Shown one piece after another: positions 1 to 10,574 of a stretch of 64,000 bases of DNA. The position numbers and the translations under genes are program-made. The stretch covers positions 29,516 through 93,515 of the forward strand of contig DYEX01000121.1 of NCBI GenBank assembly GCA_020725525.1, given 5' to 3'. The notes under the pieces are model-generated. The model saw nothing but the letters and a program-made list of their open reading frames with translations, did not search any database and was not told where the DNA came from. Source of the stretch: Desulfovirgula sp. GTDB lineage: Bacteria > Bacillota > Desulfotomaculia > Desulfotomaculales > Desulfovirgulaceae. The stretch's first letter is position 1, and every line of letters starts with the position of its first letter.

Positions 1-313
1 CCATGACCTCGATGGAATCGGCAATTAACTCGCGGCTGGCCAGGGAATACTTCATGCCGCTGTGGTTCATGGCAATACCGTCGCAGACCGCAATGCAGGG
101 AAACTCCACCGGTGTACCGCCGGCCATCCGCACACCGGCCTTGACCGCAGCGGTAATCTCGTTTAAATGCATGTGCCCCGGCACAATCTCATTGAAGGAA
201 TTCACCACCCCGATCATGGGCCGCTCCAGTTCCTGATCCACATAACCGAGGGCCTTTAATAGGGAACGGTGCGGGGCCTTTTCCAACCCCTTTTTAATCA
301 CATCGCTGCGCAC
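1..313 (-). CDS. ilvD: Dihydroxy-acid dehydratase, N-terminal part (runs off the window)
   Basis: Reverse-strand translation from GTG at 313: [104 protein letters not shown], typical IlvD N-terminus; downstream of ilvE. Confidence 0.93.
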   Translation of the reverse strand, partial: MRSDVIKKGLEKAPHRSLLKALGYVDQELERPMIGVVNSFNEIVPGHMHLNEITAAVKAGVRMAGGTPVEFPCIAVCDGIAMNHSGMKYSLASRELIADSIEVM

Positions 314-332
314 GGACCAAAGCCTCCTTCAC

Positions 333-1214
333 CTATTCCTGAAAAATTACCGGTCCATCTACCATAGTCAGCTCGCGGAAAGCCTGCATCAACAATCTGG
401 TCATTTCCCCCGGCTGGCCGCTGCCAATCAGCCGCCCGTCCAGTTTCACCGCCGGGATTACTTCTGCCGCCGTACCGGTGAGGAAGCACTCATCGGCAGT
501 GTAGATATCAAAGCGGGTAAACAGCTTTTCTTCCACCGGAATGCCTTTGCTCCGGGCGATCTCCATCACCGTATTGCGCGTGATCCCTTCTAAAATGCCT
601 ACATGAGACGGGGGAGTGATTAAAGTGCCGTTTTTAACGATAAAAATGTTGTCCCCGGTAGCCTCTGCTACATACCCTTCCTGATTGAGCATCACTGCCT
701 CGGGAGCACCGACCAGGTTGGCCTCTATCTTGGCATAGATGTTGTTCAGGTAATTTAAGGACTTAACCCGCGGGTTACAGGCCTCAGGCAGGTTGCGCCG
801 GGTGGCTACGGTAACCAGCTCCAGTCCCTTTTCATATAATTCTTCAGGGTAGAGCTGGATGGAAGCGGCTATGCAGAAGATGGTCGGATTGGGGCACTTG
901 CGGGGATCCAGGCCCAGATCCCCCCGCCCGCGGCTTACCACCAAACGGATGTAGGCATCTTTTAAACCATTGCGCCGGCATGTCTCGAGCACCACTTCCG
1001 TCATCTCACCCTGACTCAGGGGAATGTGCAGGTCAATGGCCCGGGCCGATTCGTACAGGCGCACAATATGTTCCTTTAGCTTGAATACCCGGTTGTGATA
1101 GGCCCGGATACCTTCAAACACGCCGTCCCCGTACAAAAGCCCGTGATCAAAAACCGATACTACCGCCCTTTCCTCCGGCACATACTCGCCATTAAGGTAA
1201 ATAATTAACCCCAT
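333..1214 (-). CDS. ilvE: Branched-chain amino acid aminotransferase
   Basis: 293 aa class IV aminotransferase (MGLIIYLNGEYVPEERAVVSVFDHGLLYGDGVFEGIRAY... YLNNIYAKIEAN... EATGDNIFIV). Confidence 0.95.
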   Translation of the reverse strand: MGLIIYLNGEYVPEERAVVSVFDHGLLYGDGVFEGIRAYHNRVFKLKEHIVRLYESARAIDLHIPLSQGEMTEVVLETCRRNGLKDAYIRLVVSRGRGDLGLDPRKCPNPTIFCIAASIQLYPEELYEKGLELVTVATRRNLPEACNPRVKSLNYLNNIYAKIEANLVGAPEAVMLNQEGYVAEATGDNIFIVKNGTLITPPSHVGILEGITRNTVMEIARSKGIPVEEKLFTRFDIYTADECFLTGTAAEVIPAVKLDGRLIGSGQPGEMTRLLMQAFRELTMVDGPVIFQE

Positions 1215-1249
1215 AGAACAGACCCCTTCCCCTTTCTTTTAGCGAATTA

Positions 1250-1625
1250 ATGAAAAAATTAAGACCCCGCCAGCCGTATTTAATAATTTTGATTATAAAA
1301 AGCATAACCTCCCGCCCGGCAGTCCCATGGGAACTGCCAGGGACGAGAGGTATTTCCTCGCGCGGTACCACCCTGCTTGCCTTTGCCTCGCAGCAAAGAC
1401 CCCTTTTGTGTCCCTACCAGGACACGGCTTTGATAACGGGTAGGCCAACCCGGCCCGGCTTAATCGGCCATCCCGTTAAGGGAGGCCTTTCGGCTGGCAA
1501 CTCCAGGGCGATCCTTTTCACCTGCTCCGGCACCGGTTCGCAGCTCCCCCGGCTCTCTGGGGCCGACCAGACAGGCTACTTCCTCCCTTTCATCGTCTTT
1601 CGCAGGTAAACTTGTTATCCAGTAT
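1250..1625 (-). promoter_or_regulatory. T-box leader upstream of ilvE
   Basis: Minus strand carries the T-box antiterminator sequence AGGGTGGTACCGCG (revcomp of 1361-1375) followed by a CGGCAGTTCCCATGGGACTGCCG-type terminator hairpin (about 1316-1341) just upstream of ilvE. Confidence 0.9.
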
Positions 1626-1827
1626 ACCGGAGTCGAAAACCGGTGTCAAGAAATTTTTCGTTAAAATCCGGTTTTTAAAAAACATCCTGCAGTTTACAGA
1701 ACTTTTCCTGCCACAGGAAGCTGGATTTGGACCTCTGGGCCTGAAAAGCTCTCCCCCTCTACCTCAAAGCTTATAATTATTATGTCACTTGAACGGATTA
1801 TATAGAAATTAAGAGGAGGTAGCGAAG

Positions 1828-3027
1828 GTGGGGCTGCAGGCCTGGAAAGCATGGCTTATTTTAATGATTTTTACTCTGGGTACCAGCATAGTGTCTCCCC
1901 TTTTGCCCGTTTACCAGCAGATCTTCCATCTTTCCAAAGGGAGCACGGTTTTAATTTTTGCCATTTACACTCTGGCGGTTATACCCTCCATGCTTCTTTT
2001 TGGTCAGTTATCGGACCAGTTGGGCAGAAAGCGGGTTATCTGGCCGGCCATGGCAGCCCTGACCACGGCCTCCATTCTACTGGGCAGCGCCATCAGCCCC
2101 GTCACCCTTTACCTGGGACGCCTGATCCAGGGTCTTGCTTTAGGAGCCTTTCTGGGTACCTGCACCGCTTATGTGGTGGACCTGGCCCTGCCGCAGGCAA
2201 AAGCGCTGGCTGCCATGCTGGCAGCCATCAGCTTCCGCCTGGGCTTTGGCCTGGGACCGGGGTTGGCCGGAGCAATGGCCCAGTACCTCCCTCATCCGTT
2301 AAGTCTCCCTTTTTTATTTCACATATTCCTCATGGTCCTGGGAATGATCATCCTGCACAGGACCCCGGAAACCATAACCAACCGGCAGTTCCGGGGCATA
2401 TCCGTCAGCATAGGTATACCGGCCTCACAAAAAGTGCCCTTTCTTCTTTTTATTGCCCCCTCGGCTTTTATACTCACAGTCCTGGATTCCACCGTACTTT
2501 CCCTGGCCCCTCTGTTTATTGTAGAAATCCTGGGCTACCGCAATCTGGCCGTTATTGGACTGGTTTCCTTCCTGGTCCTGGGGGCCGGAGGTTTTTCGCA
2601 AATTCCCGCCGCCTCCGTACCGCCCAAAAAATCCATCGTGTTGGGGCTTTTGTGGGGAACAACCAGCCTTTACCTGTTTTTCCTTGCTGCCCGGCTGCAG
2701 AATGTGGTCTTCATCGTCATTGCTTCAGCACTCATTGGTGCTGCCGCAGGGCTCATTGTTAAAGGCGGCGTAACTCTCTGCAGCTTAATAGTTCCCATAC
2801 AGGAAAGGGGAAGGCTGCTGTCTTCTTTTTACACTGCCTGCTACCTGGGCATGCTGGTTCCCCTGGGAACCGGCTACCTGGCCGACCGTACCGGCCTGTT
2901 TCAGGCCATGCTGGCCCTCTGCCTTACCTTAACCGTCATTGCTTTGATATTATCCCTGGGGACGTCCCGCCTGGTGCCATATTCCCTCCCTGAAATAAAA
3001 GACTCACTGAAGACGCAGCAGCCATAA
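1828..3027 (+). CDS. MFS transporter
   Basis: 399 aa, 12-TM-like hydrophobic protein with MFS motif GQLSDQLGRKRVIWPAM; RBS gaggagg upstream. Confidence 0.85.
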   Translation: MGLQAWKAWLILMIFTLGTSIVSPLLPVYQQIFHLSKGSTVLIFAIYTLAVIPSMLLFGQLSDQLGRKRVIWPAMAALTTASILLGSAISPVTLYLGRLIQGLALGAFLGTCTAYVVDLALPQAKALAAMLAAISFRLGFGLGPGLAGAMAQYLPHPLSLPFLFHIFLMVLGMIILHRTPETITNRQFRGISVSIGIPASQKVPFLLFIAPSAFILTVLDSTVLSLAPLFIVEILGYRNLAVIGLVSFLVLGAGGFSQIPAASVPPKKSIVLGLLWGTTSLYLFFLAARLQNVVFIVIASALIGAAAGLIVKGGVTLCSLIVPIQERGRLLSSFYTACYLGMLVPLGTGYLADRTGLFQAMLALCLTLTVIALILSLGTSRLVPYSLPEIKDSLKTQQP

Positions 3028-3132
3028 ACCCCGGTGCCACGGGGATCCCCTTCTCATCAGGATCATCCAGAACAGACTGCAAAAAACCGGACGGTGAAGA
3101 CAGTTACCGGCGGCATTTTTCTTTACAGGGCA

Positions 3133-4089
3133 TTACTTCCTTAATGAAGTAACCGTGGCGATAATTAAATACCTTTCTTTGACCGGGAGACAGTCAAGAA
3201 TGCCAAATCCGGCATCTTCCAGCCAGTGCCTGAAATGCTCAAATGTCCATGTTCTCCCGCGGGCAGTATGTATGAGCATGTTAACATCAAAAAGGGCTGC
3301 CCGCCGGTTGGTACCACGGATGAAATCGAGGATGGCAATTCTGCCGGCTTTTTTTAACCGTCGTGCCACATGCTCGATTAAAGCCCGATTCTCCTCCTCC
3401 CCATAAAGCCGGCATATATTGCCAATAAAGACCAGGTCATAATGGCCCGGAGGTAAGCCCTGCCGGAAATCCCCTCCCACCAGCTTTATTCGCGGTTCCT
3501 GCTTTATATCGGGCGCCATTTCCTTGATTACCGCCGGAAGATCCAGCACCACCACCGCTGCCGCCCCCTGCCGGATAAACTCCCGGGCATAGACCAGCGT
3601 CCCTCCCCCCACATCCAGAACCACCGGTGAATCCGGCAGGCCCCTCAGACAACAGCCAACCACCTCTCCGACCATGGGACTGGCATAATGGGCCAGGGCT
3701 TCCATCAAAAGCCTTAACTGTTCAGGCGCTCTCTTAATACGAACGGGCTTTCCGGTTTTTATGACCTCCGGCAGTTGTAACCACAACTTTAGTTCCTCAT
3801 AATCGTACATAAACGAGAATCCTACATAAACATCACTGCACCGGTCAAAAAATAATTCCCGGGCAGCCCGGCTCAACTTCACCTGCCCGCCGTCGATCAC
3901 CAGGTAGCCAAGCCCGGCCAGTGATTCACAGAGAATCTCCAAAGGCCTGAGCTCCACTTCCAGTTGACTGGCCAGCTGGGCAATAAAAAGGGGGCCTTTT
4001 TGCAACAGGTGAAACAACCCCATCTCCGCCGCTGCCCCCACCACCAGCAATTCTTCCGGAAGACGCAATGCCTGTATATCTGGTTTCAT
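3133..4089 (-). CDS. SAM-dependent methyltransferase (O-methyltransferase-like, winged-helix dimerisation domain)
   Basis: VLDVGGGTLVYAREFIRQGAAAVVVLDLPAVI motif I; N-terminal EELLVVGAAAEMGLFHLL dimerisation region. Confidence 0.8.
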   Translation of the reverse strand: MKPDIQALRLPEELLVVGAAAEMGLFHLLQKGPLFIAQLASQLEVELRPLEILCESLAGLGYLVIDGGQVKLSRAARELFFDRCSDVYVGFSFMYDYEELKLWLQLPEVIKTGKPVRIKRAPEQLRLLMEALAHYASPMVGEVVGCCLRGLPDSPVVLDVGGGTLVYAREFIRQGAAAVVVLDLPAVIKEMAPDIKQEPRIKLVGGDFRQGLPPGHYDLVFIGNICRLYGEEENRALIEHVARRLKKAGRIAILDFIRGTNRRAALFDVNMLIHTARGRTWTFEHFRHWLEDAGFGILDCLPVKERYLIIATVTSLRK

Positions 4090-4114
4090 AAATCGATTTC
4101 TCCCACCTGCATTT

Positions 4115-4654
4115 TTAATCCTTCCTTGGTGGACCCGTCCTTAAATCAAAGAAAACATTCTTGCCTGCAGCAGCCAGCGGCACTCCCACCGCCATCTCCC
4201 CGCTCACTAAACCCAAATTTTTGGCCGCCACGCCTACCGAGTACATTATGCGGTTGTCGGCGTTAAAAATGCTGGCCGTCTTCACGGCAGAACCCAGGGC
4301 GATGCCCAGATCCAGCACGCGCCAGGCACAAAGGGGCTTTGCTTCTCCGCTGTTCCTGCGCTCCTCACAGGTAGCCACCCCGCATTCCCCGCAGTTCAAC
4401 CCCCCGGTCCTGGGTGCCACCAGAGATAGCATTAACACCGCAGCCGACTTGCGCAGGCTATTGGCATTTAAACTGAAAAAGTCCCTCCCCGTAACCTGGG
4501 CCAAACGGTCCAGTTCTCCGGCCAGGCGTTCCAGGTCATTTCCCTCCAGAATTTTGATTTCCAGAAAGTCCTGCCCCCGGGTTTTAGGGGCAGTTCTGGC
4601 TGATAAAGCCATAAACTGGGCCACCATATTCAACGCTTGATTAACAGCCTCCAT
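4115..4654 (-). CDS. DUF2148 (ferredoxin-like domain) protein
   Basis: From ATG at 4654: MEAVNQALNMVAQFMALSARTAPKTRGQDFLEI... NCGECGVATCEERR; the longer ORF upstream of this start looks non-coding. Confidence 0.75.
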   Translation of the reverse strand: MEAVNQALNMVAQFMALSARTAPKTRGQDFLEIKILEGNDLERLAGELDRLAQVTGRDFFSLNANSLRKSAAVLMLSLVAPRTGGLNCGECGVATCEERRNSGEAKPLCAWRVLDLGIALGSAVKTASIFNADNRIMYSVGVAAKNLGLVSGEMAVGVPLAAAGKNVFFDLRTGPPRKD

Positions 4655-4856
4655 GATATCCCTCCTTCTGTTTTTTCTAACATTTTGCCATAAACCGCCC
4701 TGCATGGGGAATTGGTTCAGCCAGTGGTAAGAAAATGCCACCCGAAAGTCATTACCAGGCAGCGAAAGGAAAGCAGGAACAAAATACGGTACTCCGGGAT
4801 AAACCGCCGGCCCCGGGTTTTCAGGAGATTTTTCGGCATTTTCGAAAACTCTATGG

Positions 4857-6092
4857 TTAATCCCCTGGAGACATGCTTTCGTGGCCACCGGCCCTCAACC
4901 CCGTCTCCGGGCGGCCTGAAGGTATGCGGCCGTAGGCGCGGAAAAGGACGTAGAGAAAAAGAAGCAACGTGAGCAGGGGCAACCAGGCCAGAGCGAAAAA
5001 AGCACCGCGGTAGGAAAAAAGGTCGCTCAAAAGGCCGGCCAGGATGGGACCCAGAAAATAGCCGGTATCAACGGAGGCAGAAAAAATGCCCAGCGCAGTA
5101 CCGCGGCTTGCCGCGGGTGCGTGTTCCACCACATAGACATTCAGGGTGGGGTAGGACAAACCGTAGCCCAGGCCGTAGACCACCGCCACAGCTATTAAAA
5201 GGGCAGGCGCATGGAACACCGATAGACCCATCATGCCCAGGGCAATCAGGCTCACCGCCGGTACTATCACCATCACCCGCCCCACTTTATCCGACAGGCC
5301 ACCCATGGTAAGGCGCACGAAAACGATAACCAGGGAGAAAATCAGAAAAAATAACGACGCAATTCCCGTGCCGGCCAGGTGGGCAGTGGCCAGCGGCAAA
5401 AAGGCCATCACTCCGCCCTGGGTACAGGAGCAACTGGCAAAGATCAAGGAAGGAAATAACACATCCCTGCTTGCCAGCACCGCCAGAAACGGCTGCCTTT
5501 CCTCCCGCACAGCCATCACCTTGCTTCCGGGCAACCTTAAAATTAAGATAAAAGCCAGAACCGCAGCCAGGCTGGGAATAAGCACCACCAGTTTAAATGG
5601 AGCGGAAGCAGCCAGTTTCATCCCCGCCGTAGGACCGAAACCCACAGCCAAACTGACACAGGTAGCATAAACGGCCACCGCCCGGGCCAGCCTTTCCCGG
5701 GGTACAATCTCGGTAATGGTGACGAGAGAAGACACGGTATAGGCGGCCAGGCCCAGCCCATGCAGGAGACGGTACACGGTAAGCAACACCAGGGAAGAGG
5801 TGGTGATATAGAGGAGCGGGGCTATGATAAAGATTCCTATTCCTGCCAGCATAAATATTTTGCGCTGAAAGCGGTCCACCAATGTACCCACAAAGGGCCT
5901 CAGGAAAATGGCAGTAAAAGAAAAAGCACCTACCACAATGCCGCTCTCGGTCCCGCCGTAACCGGCACGCTGCAGGACAATGGGGAAAACCGGCATAAAA
6001 TAAAAATAAGCTCCGTAAAAAATGCAGGAAGCAATATAAATAGAAAGAAAATTTAACGTAATGAAGCCCCTGTCTCTTACGTTATCTGCCAT
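4857..6092 (-). CDS. MFS transporter
   Basis: TM-rich protein with ILRPFVGTLVDRFQRKIFMLAG MFS motif; likely start MADNVRDRGF. Confidence 0.85.
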   Translation of the reverse strand: MADNVRDRGFITLNFLSIYIASCIFYGAYFYFMPVFPIVLQRAGYGGTESGIVVGAFSFTAIFLRPFVGTLVDRFQRKIFMLAGIGIFIIAPLLYITTSSLVLLTVYRLLHGLGLAAYTVSSLVTITEIVPRERLARAVAVYATCVSLAVGFGPTAGMKLAASAPFKLVVLIPSLAAVLAFILILRLPGSKVMAVREERQPFLAVLASRDVLFPSLIFASCSCTQGGVMAFLPLATAHLAGTGIASLFFLIFSLVIVFVRLTMGGLSDKVGRVMVIVPAVSLIALGMMGLSVFHAPALLIAVAVVYGLGYGLSYPTLNVYVVEHAPAASRGTALGIFSASVDTGYFLGPILAGLLSDLFSYRGAFFALAWLPLLTLLLFLYVLFRAYGRIPSGRPETGLRAGGHESMSPGD

Positions 6093-6191
6093 AATTCCAC
6101 CCCTCAGGCAGCCCTCCGGCTTGAATTGCTTTCCCGTGACCACCATTGTTTGCCCTACCCCCCGGCTCTGCCTTTGAGAACCCCGGCGAAT

Positions 6192-6941
6192 TTAACGGGT
6201 GGCCAGCAGGAGGTTAACCACATCGGTCAGGACGCGCCCGATACTTTCCCGCACAACCACCTCGGCCCGATCATCCCAGGGAGTGGGGTCCCGGTTGATA
6301 ATCACAAAACGGGGAACCCTGCCCGGCAGGTCAGCCACGGGGTAAACCTGCAGGCTGGTGCCAATTACCAGCAACAGCTGGCAGCCCGCCAGCGCCTCCA
6401 GGGCTGCAAAGTAATCCGGGTGCATCTGGTCACCAAAAAGCACCGCCACCGGTCTTACCAGCCCGCCACAGGCAGGGCAACAGGGCGGGACGGTCCCGGC
6501 ATTGAACTGCTCCACCACCTGGTCAAAGGTTTCTTCGTGGCGGCAGCGCAGGCAGTAAAAAGTCCTCAGGTGACCGTGAACCTCCCAAACCTGCTTTGAA
6601 CCGGCCCTCTTATGCAGGCTGTCCACATTTTGGGTGATTACACCGGCCAGGTAGCCCATCTCCTCCAGCCGCACCAGGGCATGGTGGCCGGCATTGGGCT
6701 TGCAGTCGGCCCAGGTCAACCAGCGGGGAATGGCCCTCCGGTAATAGGCTTCGGGGTCCCGGTACAGGGCCTCCACACTGGCCACTTCCATGGGATTTTC
6801 TTTGGTCCAGCGCCCGGTCCCCGGGCTGCGGTAATCGGGTATCCCGCTTTCGGTACTTATGCCCGCCCCGGTTAAAGCCAGGGTTTTGCCGGACCAGCAC
6901 AAAAGCGTGGCAATACGCTCAATATCTTTTTCGTATGACAT
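6192..6941 (-). CDS. Sir2-family NAD-dependent protein deacylase
   Basis: GAGISTESGIPDYRSPG, TQNVDSLHKRAGS, zinc CxxC pairs (CLRC, CCPAC), VIGTSLQVYPVA. Confidence 0.95.
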   Translation of the reverse strand: MSYEKDIERIATLLCWSGKTLALTGAGISTESGIPDYRSPGTGRWTKENPMEVASVEALYRDPEAYYRRAIPRWLTWADCKPNAGHHALVRLEEMGYLAGVITQNVDSLHKRAGSKQVWEVHGHLRTFYCLRCRHEETFDQVVEQFNAGTVPPCCPACGGLVRPVAVLFGDQMHPDYFAALEALAGCQLLLVIGTSLQVYPVADLPGRVPRFVIINRDPTPWDDRAEVVVRESIGRVLTDVVNLLLATR

Positions 6942-6952
6942 TTTTTCACCCC

Positions 6953-8479
6953 CTACATGCTGCGGCCCGAGGCCTCCCATTCCCTCAATACCTGTTTTCT
7001 CAATTTTCCCGTGGCCGTGCGGGGCAGACTGGCCACAAACTGGATATACCGGGGCTTTTTATATCCGGCCAGGCGCCGGGCACAGAAACTTCGGATTTCT
7101 TCCTCCGAAATGCCGTTATCGGCTACCACAAAGGCCTTGATGGCCTCTCCCCACTGGTCATCGGGAACGCCGATTACGGCTGCTTCCCGCACGCCGGGGC
7201 ATTGCAAGAGCACGTCTTCCACTTCCCGGGAAGAAACGTTCAGACCGCCGGTAATAATGAGATCTTTCACCCGGTCGGTGATATATAAATAACCATCCCC
7301 ATCAAAGCTGCCCACATCACCGGTATGGAACCAGCCATCCCTCAGGGCCTCCCGGGTGGCCGCCTCATCCTGGTAATATCCCAGCATCACCGTATGGTCT
7401 CCCGGCGCTCCGCTGCGGACGAGGATTTCCCCAGACCCCAGGCCCGGGTCGGCTATAGTTACCTCCACCCCCGGTACCGGCCGCCCGACAGAATGGGGCT
7501 TTTCCACCTGATCCCGCCCCCAGAGGCAACTGATCATTCCCGTTTCGGTGGATGCATAAAAGCTATACAATTGAACCGCGGGAAGCACCTCCCACAGGCG
7601 CTCCTTTAAGCTTACGGGACAGCTTTCACCCGTAAGCAAAAGGCCCCGCCAGGAATCCATTTTTCTCAGTCGTTCAACCGGCACCTCCTCTAAAAGCATG
7701 CGGGCCATGGTGGGTACCATGCCCACCACCGTAGCTCTGTAGCTGGCAATAATATCTACCAGCTCGTCAGGCCGGTAGGGGGTACCCAGCAGACAGACAG
7801 TGCTGCCCAGACCCACTGCCTGGACCAGTCTTCCCCAGCCGGTACGGTGACAAAGGGGGGTGGTGATTACAAACACATCCTCCTCTTTAAAGGGAAACAC
7901 CGTAAGGCAGTTAAAATACTGCCCCACCACCACGTTGGCGTTGGTCAACATAACCCCTTTGGGCTTCCCCGTGCTGCCGGAAGTATAGCAAATGGAATGA
8001 AGATCGACCAGGCGGGGCTCGGGCCACAGGGGCTGAGAATCTCCTTCCAGCGGTATCCTTTGATAAGGTATGGCCCAGGGAGGCAAATCCTCTCCCGCCG
8101 CAATATATACCGGGCTCACCTTTGTTTCCGGGAGTATCTCTTCCAGCACCGGACGGGTAAAATCATCAAAGGCCAGGGCATCGGGCCGGGAATGTTCCAG
8201 AATGTACTTTAGCTCTTCTCCCCGGGATCGAAAACTGACGGGAACCAGCACCACCCCCGCCCGGGAGGCGGCAAAAAATAATTCCACCCACTGGATGCTG
8301 TTGCGCAGGAAAAGCGCCAGCTTTTTTCCCCGTTCCAGGCCCAAAACCCTTAAGCCCCGAACCAGGCAGTCAACCCGGTTATCCAGCCGGGCGTAACTTA
8401 TCTCCTGTCCGTTAAAAACCAAACAAATTTTTTGGCCCTGCCTTCGCGCATTTGCCCTTAATAAAAATGCCACATTCAC
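6953..8479 (-). CDS. AMP-forming acyl-CoA synthetase
   Basis: ANL motifs YTSGSTGKPKGVMLTN, GWFHTGDVGSFDGDGYLYITDRVKDLIITGGLNVSS, PRTATGKLRK. Confidence 0.95.
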   Translation of the reverse strand: MNVAFLLRANARRQGQKICLVFNGQEISYARLDNRVDCLVRGLRVLGLERGKKLALFLRNSIQWVELFFAASRAGVVLVPVSFRSRGEELKYILEHSRPDALAFDDFTRPVLEEILPETKVSPVYIAAGEDLPPWAIPYQRIPLEGDSQPLWPEPRLVDLHSICYTSGSTGKPKGVMLTNANVVVGQYFNCLTVFPFKEEDVFVITTPLCHRTGWGRLVQAVGLGSTVCLLGTPYRPDELVDIIASYRATVVGMVPTMARMLLEEVPVERLRKMDSWRGLLLTGESCPVSLKERLWEVLPAVQLYSFYASTETGMISCLWGRDQVEKPHSVGRPVPGVEVTIADPGLGSGEILVRSGAPGDHTVMLGYYQDEAATREALRDGWFHTGDVGSFDGDGYLYITDRVKDLIITGGLNVSSREVEDVLLQCPGVREAAVIGVPDDQWGEAIKAFVVADNGISEEEIRSFCARRLAGYKKPRYIQFVASLPRTATGKLRKQVLREWEASGRSM

Positions 8480-8481
8480 CC

Positions 8482-9354
8482 TTAAATCCCTCCGTGACGA
8501 GCTTTTTCCAGCAATGCTTCCGGTATATCGAGGGCCATATCTATTTCCTGCAGCATCAGTTCCCTCTCCTCGGGCAACTTACCGGAAATATCCCAGTAAT
8601 TGGAGACGTGGTCGCTAAAAACCTGGCTGTTTACCCTTAAATTTTCAATCATCAACCTTATTTCATTTAGAATCCCGTGGGGCGAAACCAGTTGAAATTC
8701 CCCCCGCTGGCATTTCTCAAACAGGGGACTGCCGGGGCGGGGAATGAAAGTGCGGATGCGAATGAAATGCGGGTCAATGGCATTCAATACCCCAGCGCTG
8801 GCCAGGGCATGTTCCCGGGATTTCCCGGGCCCGCCAATCCCCATCAAGACGTACTCGCTCAACTCCATGCCGGCCTCCTTTACCATCAGGCCGGCAGCAA
8901 CCATTTCCTCCGCCGTGGCACCCTTGCGTATTTCGGCCAGTATCGTATCGTCACCACTCTCCATGCCCACGTGAATACGGTTCAACCCTGCTTCCCTCAG
9001 ACGGCGCATCTCCTGAGGAGTTTTTCTAACGATAAACCTGGCCGAGCCGTAAACGGTAATACGCTCCACATAAGGAAACAGTTCCCGGGCATAATCCAGT
9101 ACCTGGCATAGATCATCGGTTTTCATGGCAATGGTATTGCCATCCGGGAAAAAAATAGATCTAACCCCCTCTCCGTAATAATTCCGGGCAGACAAAAGAT
9201 CTTCCTTAATTTCTTCTACGGGACGGATGCGGAACTTCGTCTTTTTATAAATGGCACAGAAGGTGCACTGATTGTGAGGACAACCAATGGTTGCCTGGAT
9301 CAACAGACTGCCGGCTTCACTGGGTGGCCGGTAAATAACCCCTTCATAGCGCAA
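8482..9354 (-). CDS. Radical SAM protein
   Basis: CPHNQCTFCAIYK cluster motif; IHVGMESGDDTIL; GIGGPGKSREHA. Confidence 0.9.
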   Translation of the reverse strand: MRYEGVIYRPPSEAGSLLIQATIGCPHNQCTFCAIYKKTKFRIRPVEEIKEDLLSARNYYGEGVRSIFFPDGNTIAMKTDDLCQVLDYARELFPYVERITVYGSARFIVRKTPQEMRRLREAGLNRIHVGMESGDDTILAEIRKGATAEEMVAAGLMVKEAGMELSEYVLMGIGGPGKSREHALASAGVLNAIDPHFIRIRTFIPRPGSPLFEKCQRGEFQLVSPHGILNEIRLMIENLRVNSQVFSDHVSNYWDISGKLPEERELMLQEIDMALDIPEALLEKARHGGI

Positions 9355-9384
9355 AGAACCATCACCTCTATAAATTTACAGTAG

Positions 9385-9415
9385 AGACGGGCCTGAACGC
9401 ACGTCAAGCCCGTCC
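9385..9415 (-). terminator. Hairpin downstream of dctP-like gene
   Basis: Minus-strand GACGGGCTTGACGTGCGTTCAGGCCCGTC inverted repeat just after the gene ending at 9434. Confidence 0.55.
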
Positions 9416-9433
9416 CCTTACTCGTTGTTCAAT

Positions 9434-10462
9434 TTATATCTTATTTTCCCGCACCTTTTCCACCAGTTCTTTAATCAGGGGATCCTTGGCCATCCACTTA
9501 TCATATACCGGTTTAACCTTTGCCTTCCAGGGGTTCATATCCACCGCATAAACGGTTATGCCCTGGGATTTGATGAAATCCAGATCCTTGCCTTCTTTTT
9601 CTTTATTGATCTTGATGGAATCCGCTATGGCTTCCCAGGCCGCATCCTGGAGAATCTTCTGATCCTCGGCAGACAGTGACTTCCACTTATTCAGGTTCAT
9701 AACCAGCACACAGGGGAAAGGGAACTGGTTGGAATCCAGCAAATATTTGCTTACCTCAAAGAGCTTTTCACTGTAAACCGAACTGGGGTTCATCTCCATG
9801 CCGTCCACCATGCCGGTCTGCAAGGCGTTGTAAATCTCCCCGTAGGGCAGGGGTACCGGATTTACGCCGATGGCCTGCGCCCAGTCCTTAATCACTTCCG
9901 ACGGGGGCACCCGGAACTTCATTCCGGCCACATCAGATGGAACAGTGGGCTTTTTCTTGGCAAAGAGCATATCCCGAATACCGCCTTCATAAATGGCCAG
10001 CCCTTTCATGTTATGGGCCTCCAGCGTATCCAGCATCCGCCGGACCACATCGCTCTGCAACACTTTTTGCTCGGTATCGTAATCGGTAATCAGCCAGGGT
10101 AACTGCAACCCGGCCAGAACCGGGGTATAGGCAGCAAACATGGAAGCGGAAACTAAAGCCATATCCTGAGTCCCGGCAATTACTCCTTCCAGAAGCTGCT
10201 TATCATCGCCCAGCTGCCTGGCGGGGTAAATGGTGATCTTAATCCGCCCGTTGCTCTTCTCATCCACCTTTTGGACAAAGGCCTCCAGGGACAGGTGATA
10301 CGGGTGTGTAGTTTGCGTCACGTGCCCCACTTTGAACTCCAATTTTGGCTTTTCCTGGCCGGTCCCTGTTTTTTCCTGTTTCGGTTGCTGGCCGCAGCCA
10401 GCCAGCACAGATACCACCACCAGGAATGTGACTGCTACCATGGCAATGAGCTTTTTCATCAC
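9434..10462 (-). CDS. TRAP transporter solute-binding protein (DctP family), orphan
   Basis: Lipobox VLAGCGQ; FKVGHVTQTTHPYHLSLEAFVQKVDEKSNGRIKITIYPARQLGDDKQLLEGV. Confidence 0.93.
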   Translation of the reverse strand: MMKKLIAMVAVTFLVVVSVLAGCGQQPKQEKTGTGQEKPKLEFKVGHVTQTTHPYHLSLEAFVQKVDEKSNGRIKITIYPARQLGDDKQLLEGVIAGTQDMALVSASMFAAYTPVLAGLQLPWLITDYDTEQKVLQSDVVRRMLDTLEAHNMKGLAIYEGGIRDMLFAKKKPTVPSDVAGMKFRVPPSEVIKDWAQAIGVNPVPLPYGEIYNALQTGMVDGMEMNPSSVYSEKLFEVSKYLLDSNQFPFPCVLVMNLNKWKSLSAEDQKILQDAAWEAIADSIKINKEKEGKDLDFIKSQGITVYAVDMNPWKAKVKPVYDKWMAKDPLIKELVEKVRENKI

Positions 10463-10574
10463 GAAAAACCCCCCCTTTTTTGTCTCACAAATTTCCGGAA
10501 GCGGCTACCATCTCCGGCTGCTCCTCCGGAATAACCGCCTTTTATCCCCTACTTATGACGGGAAACTCCTTCCT

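Noticed and set aside
1791-1797. GAACGGA upstream of the MFS gene
   Set aside because: Mismatch at last base and no periodic partner.
1851-2762. 303-aa + strand ORF overlapping the MFS gene
   Set aside because: Shifted-frame shadow of the MFS coding sequence (high-GC codon bias); same holds for most of the long antisense ORFs in the track (e.g. 12927-13802, 6126-6599, 45378-46301).
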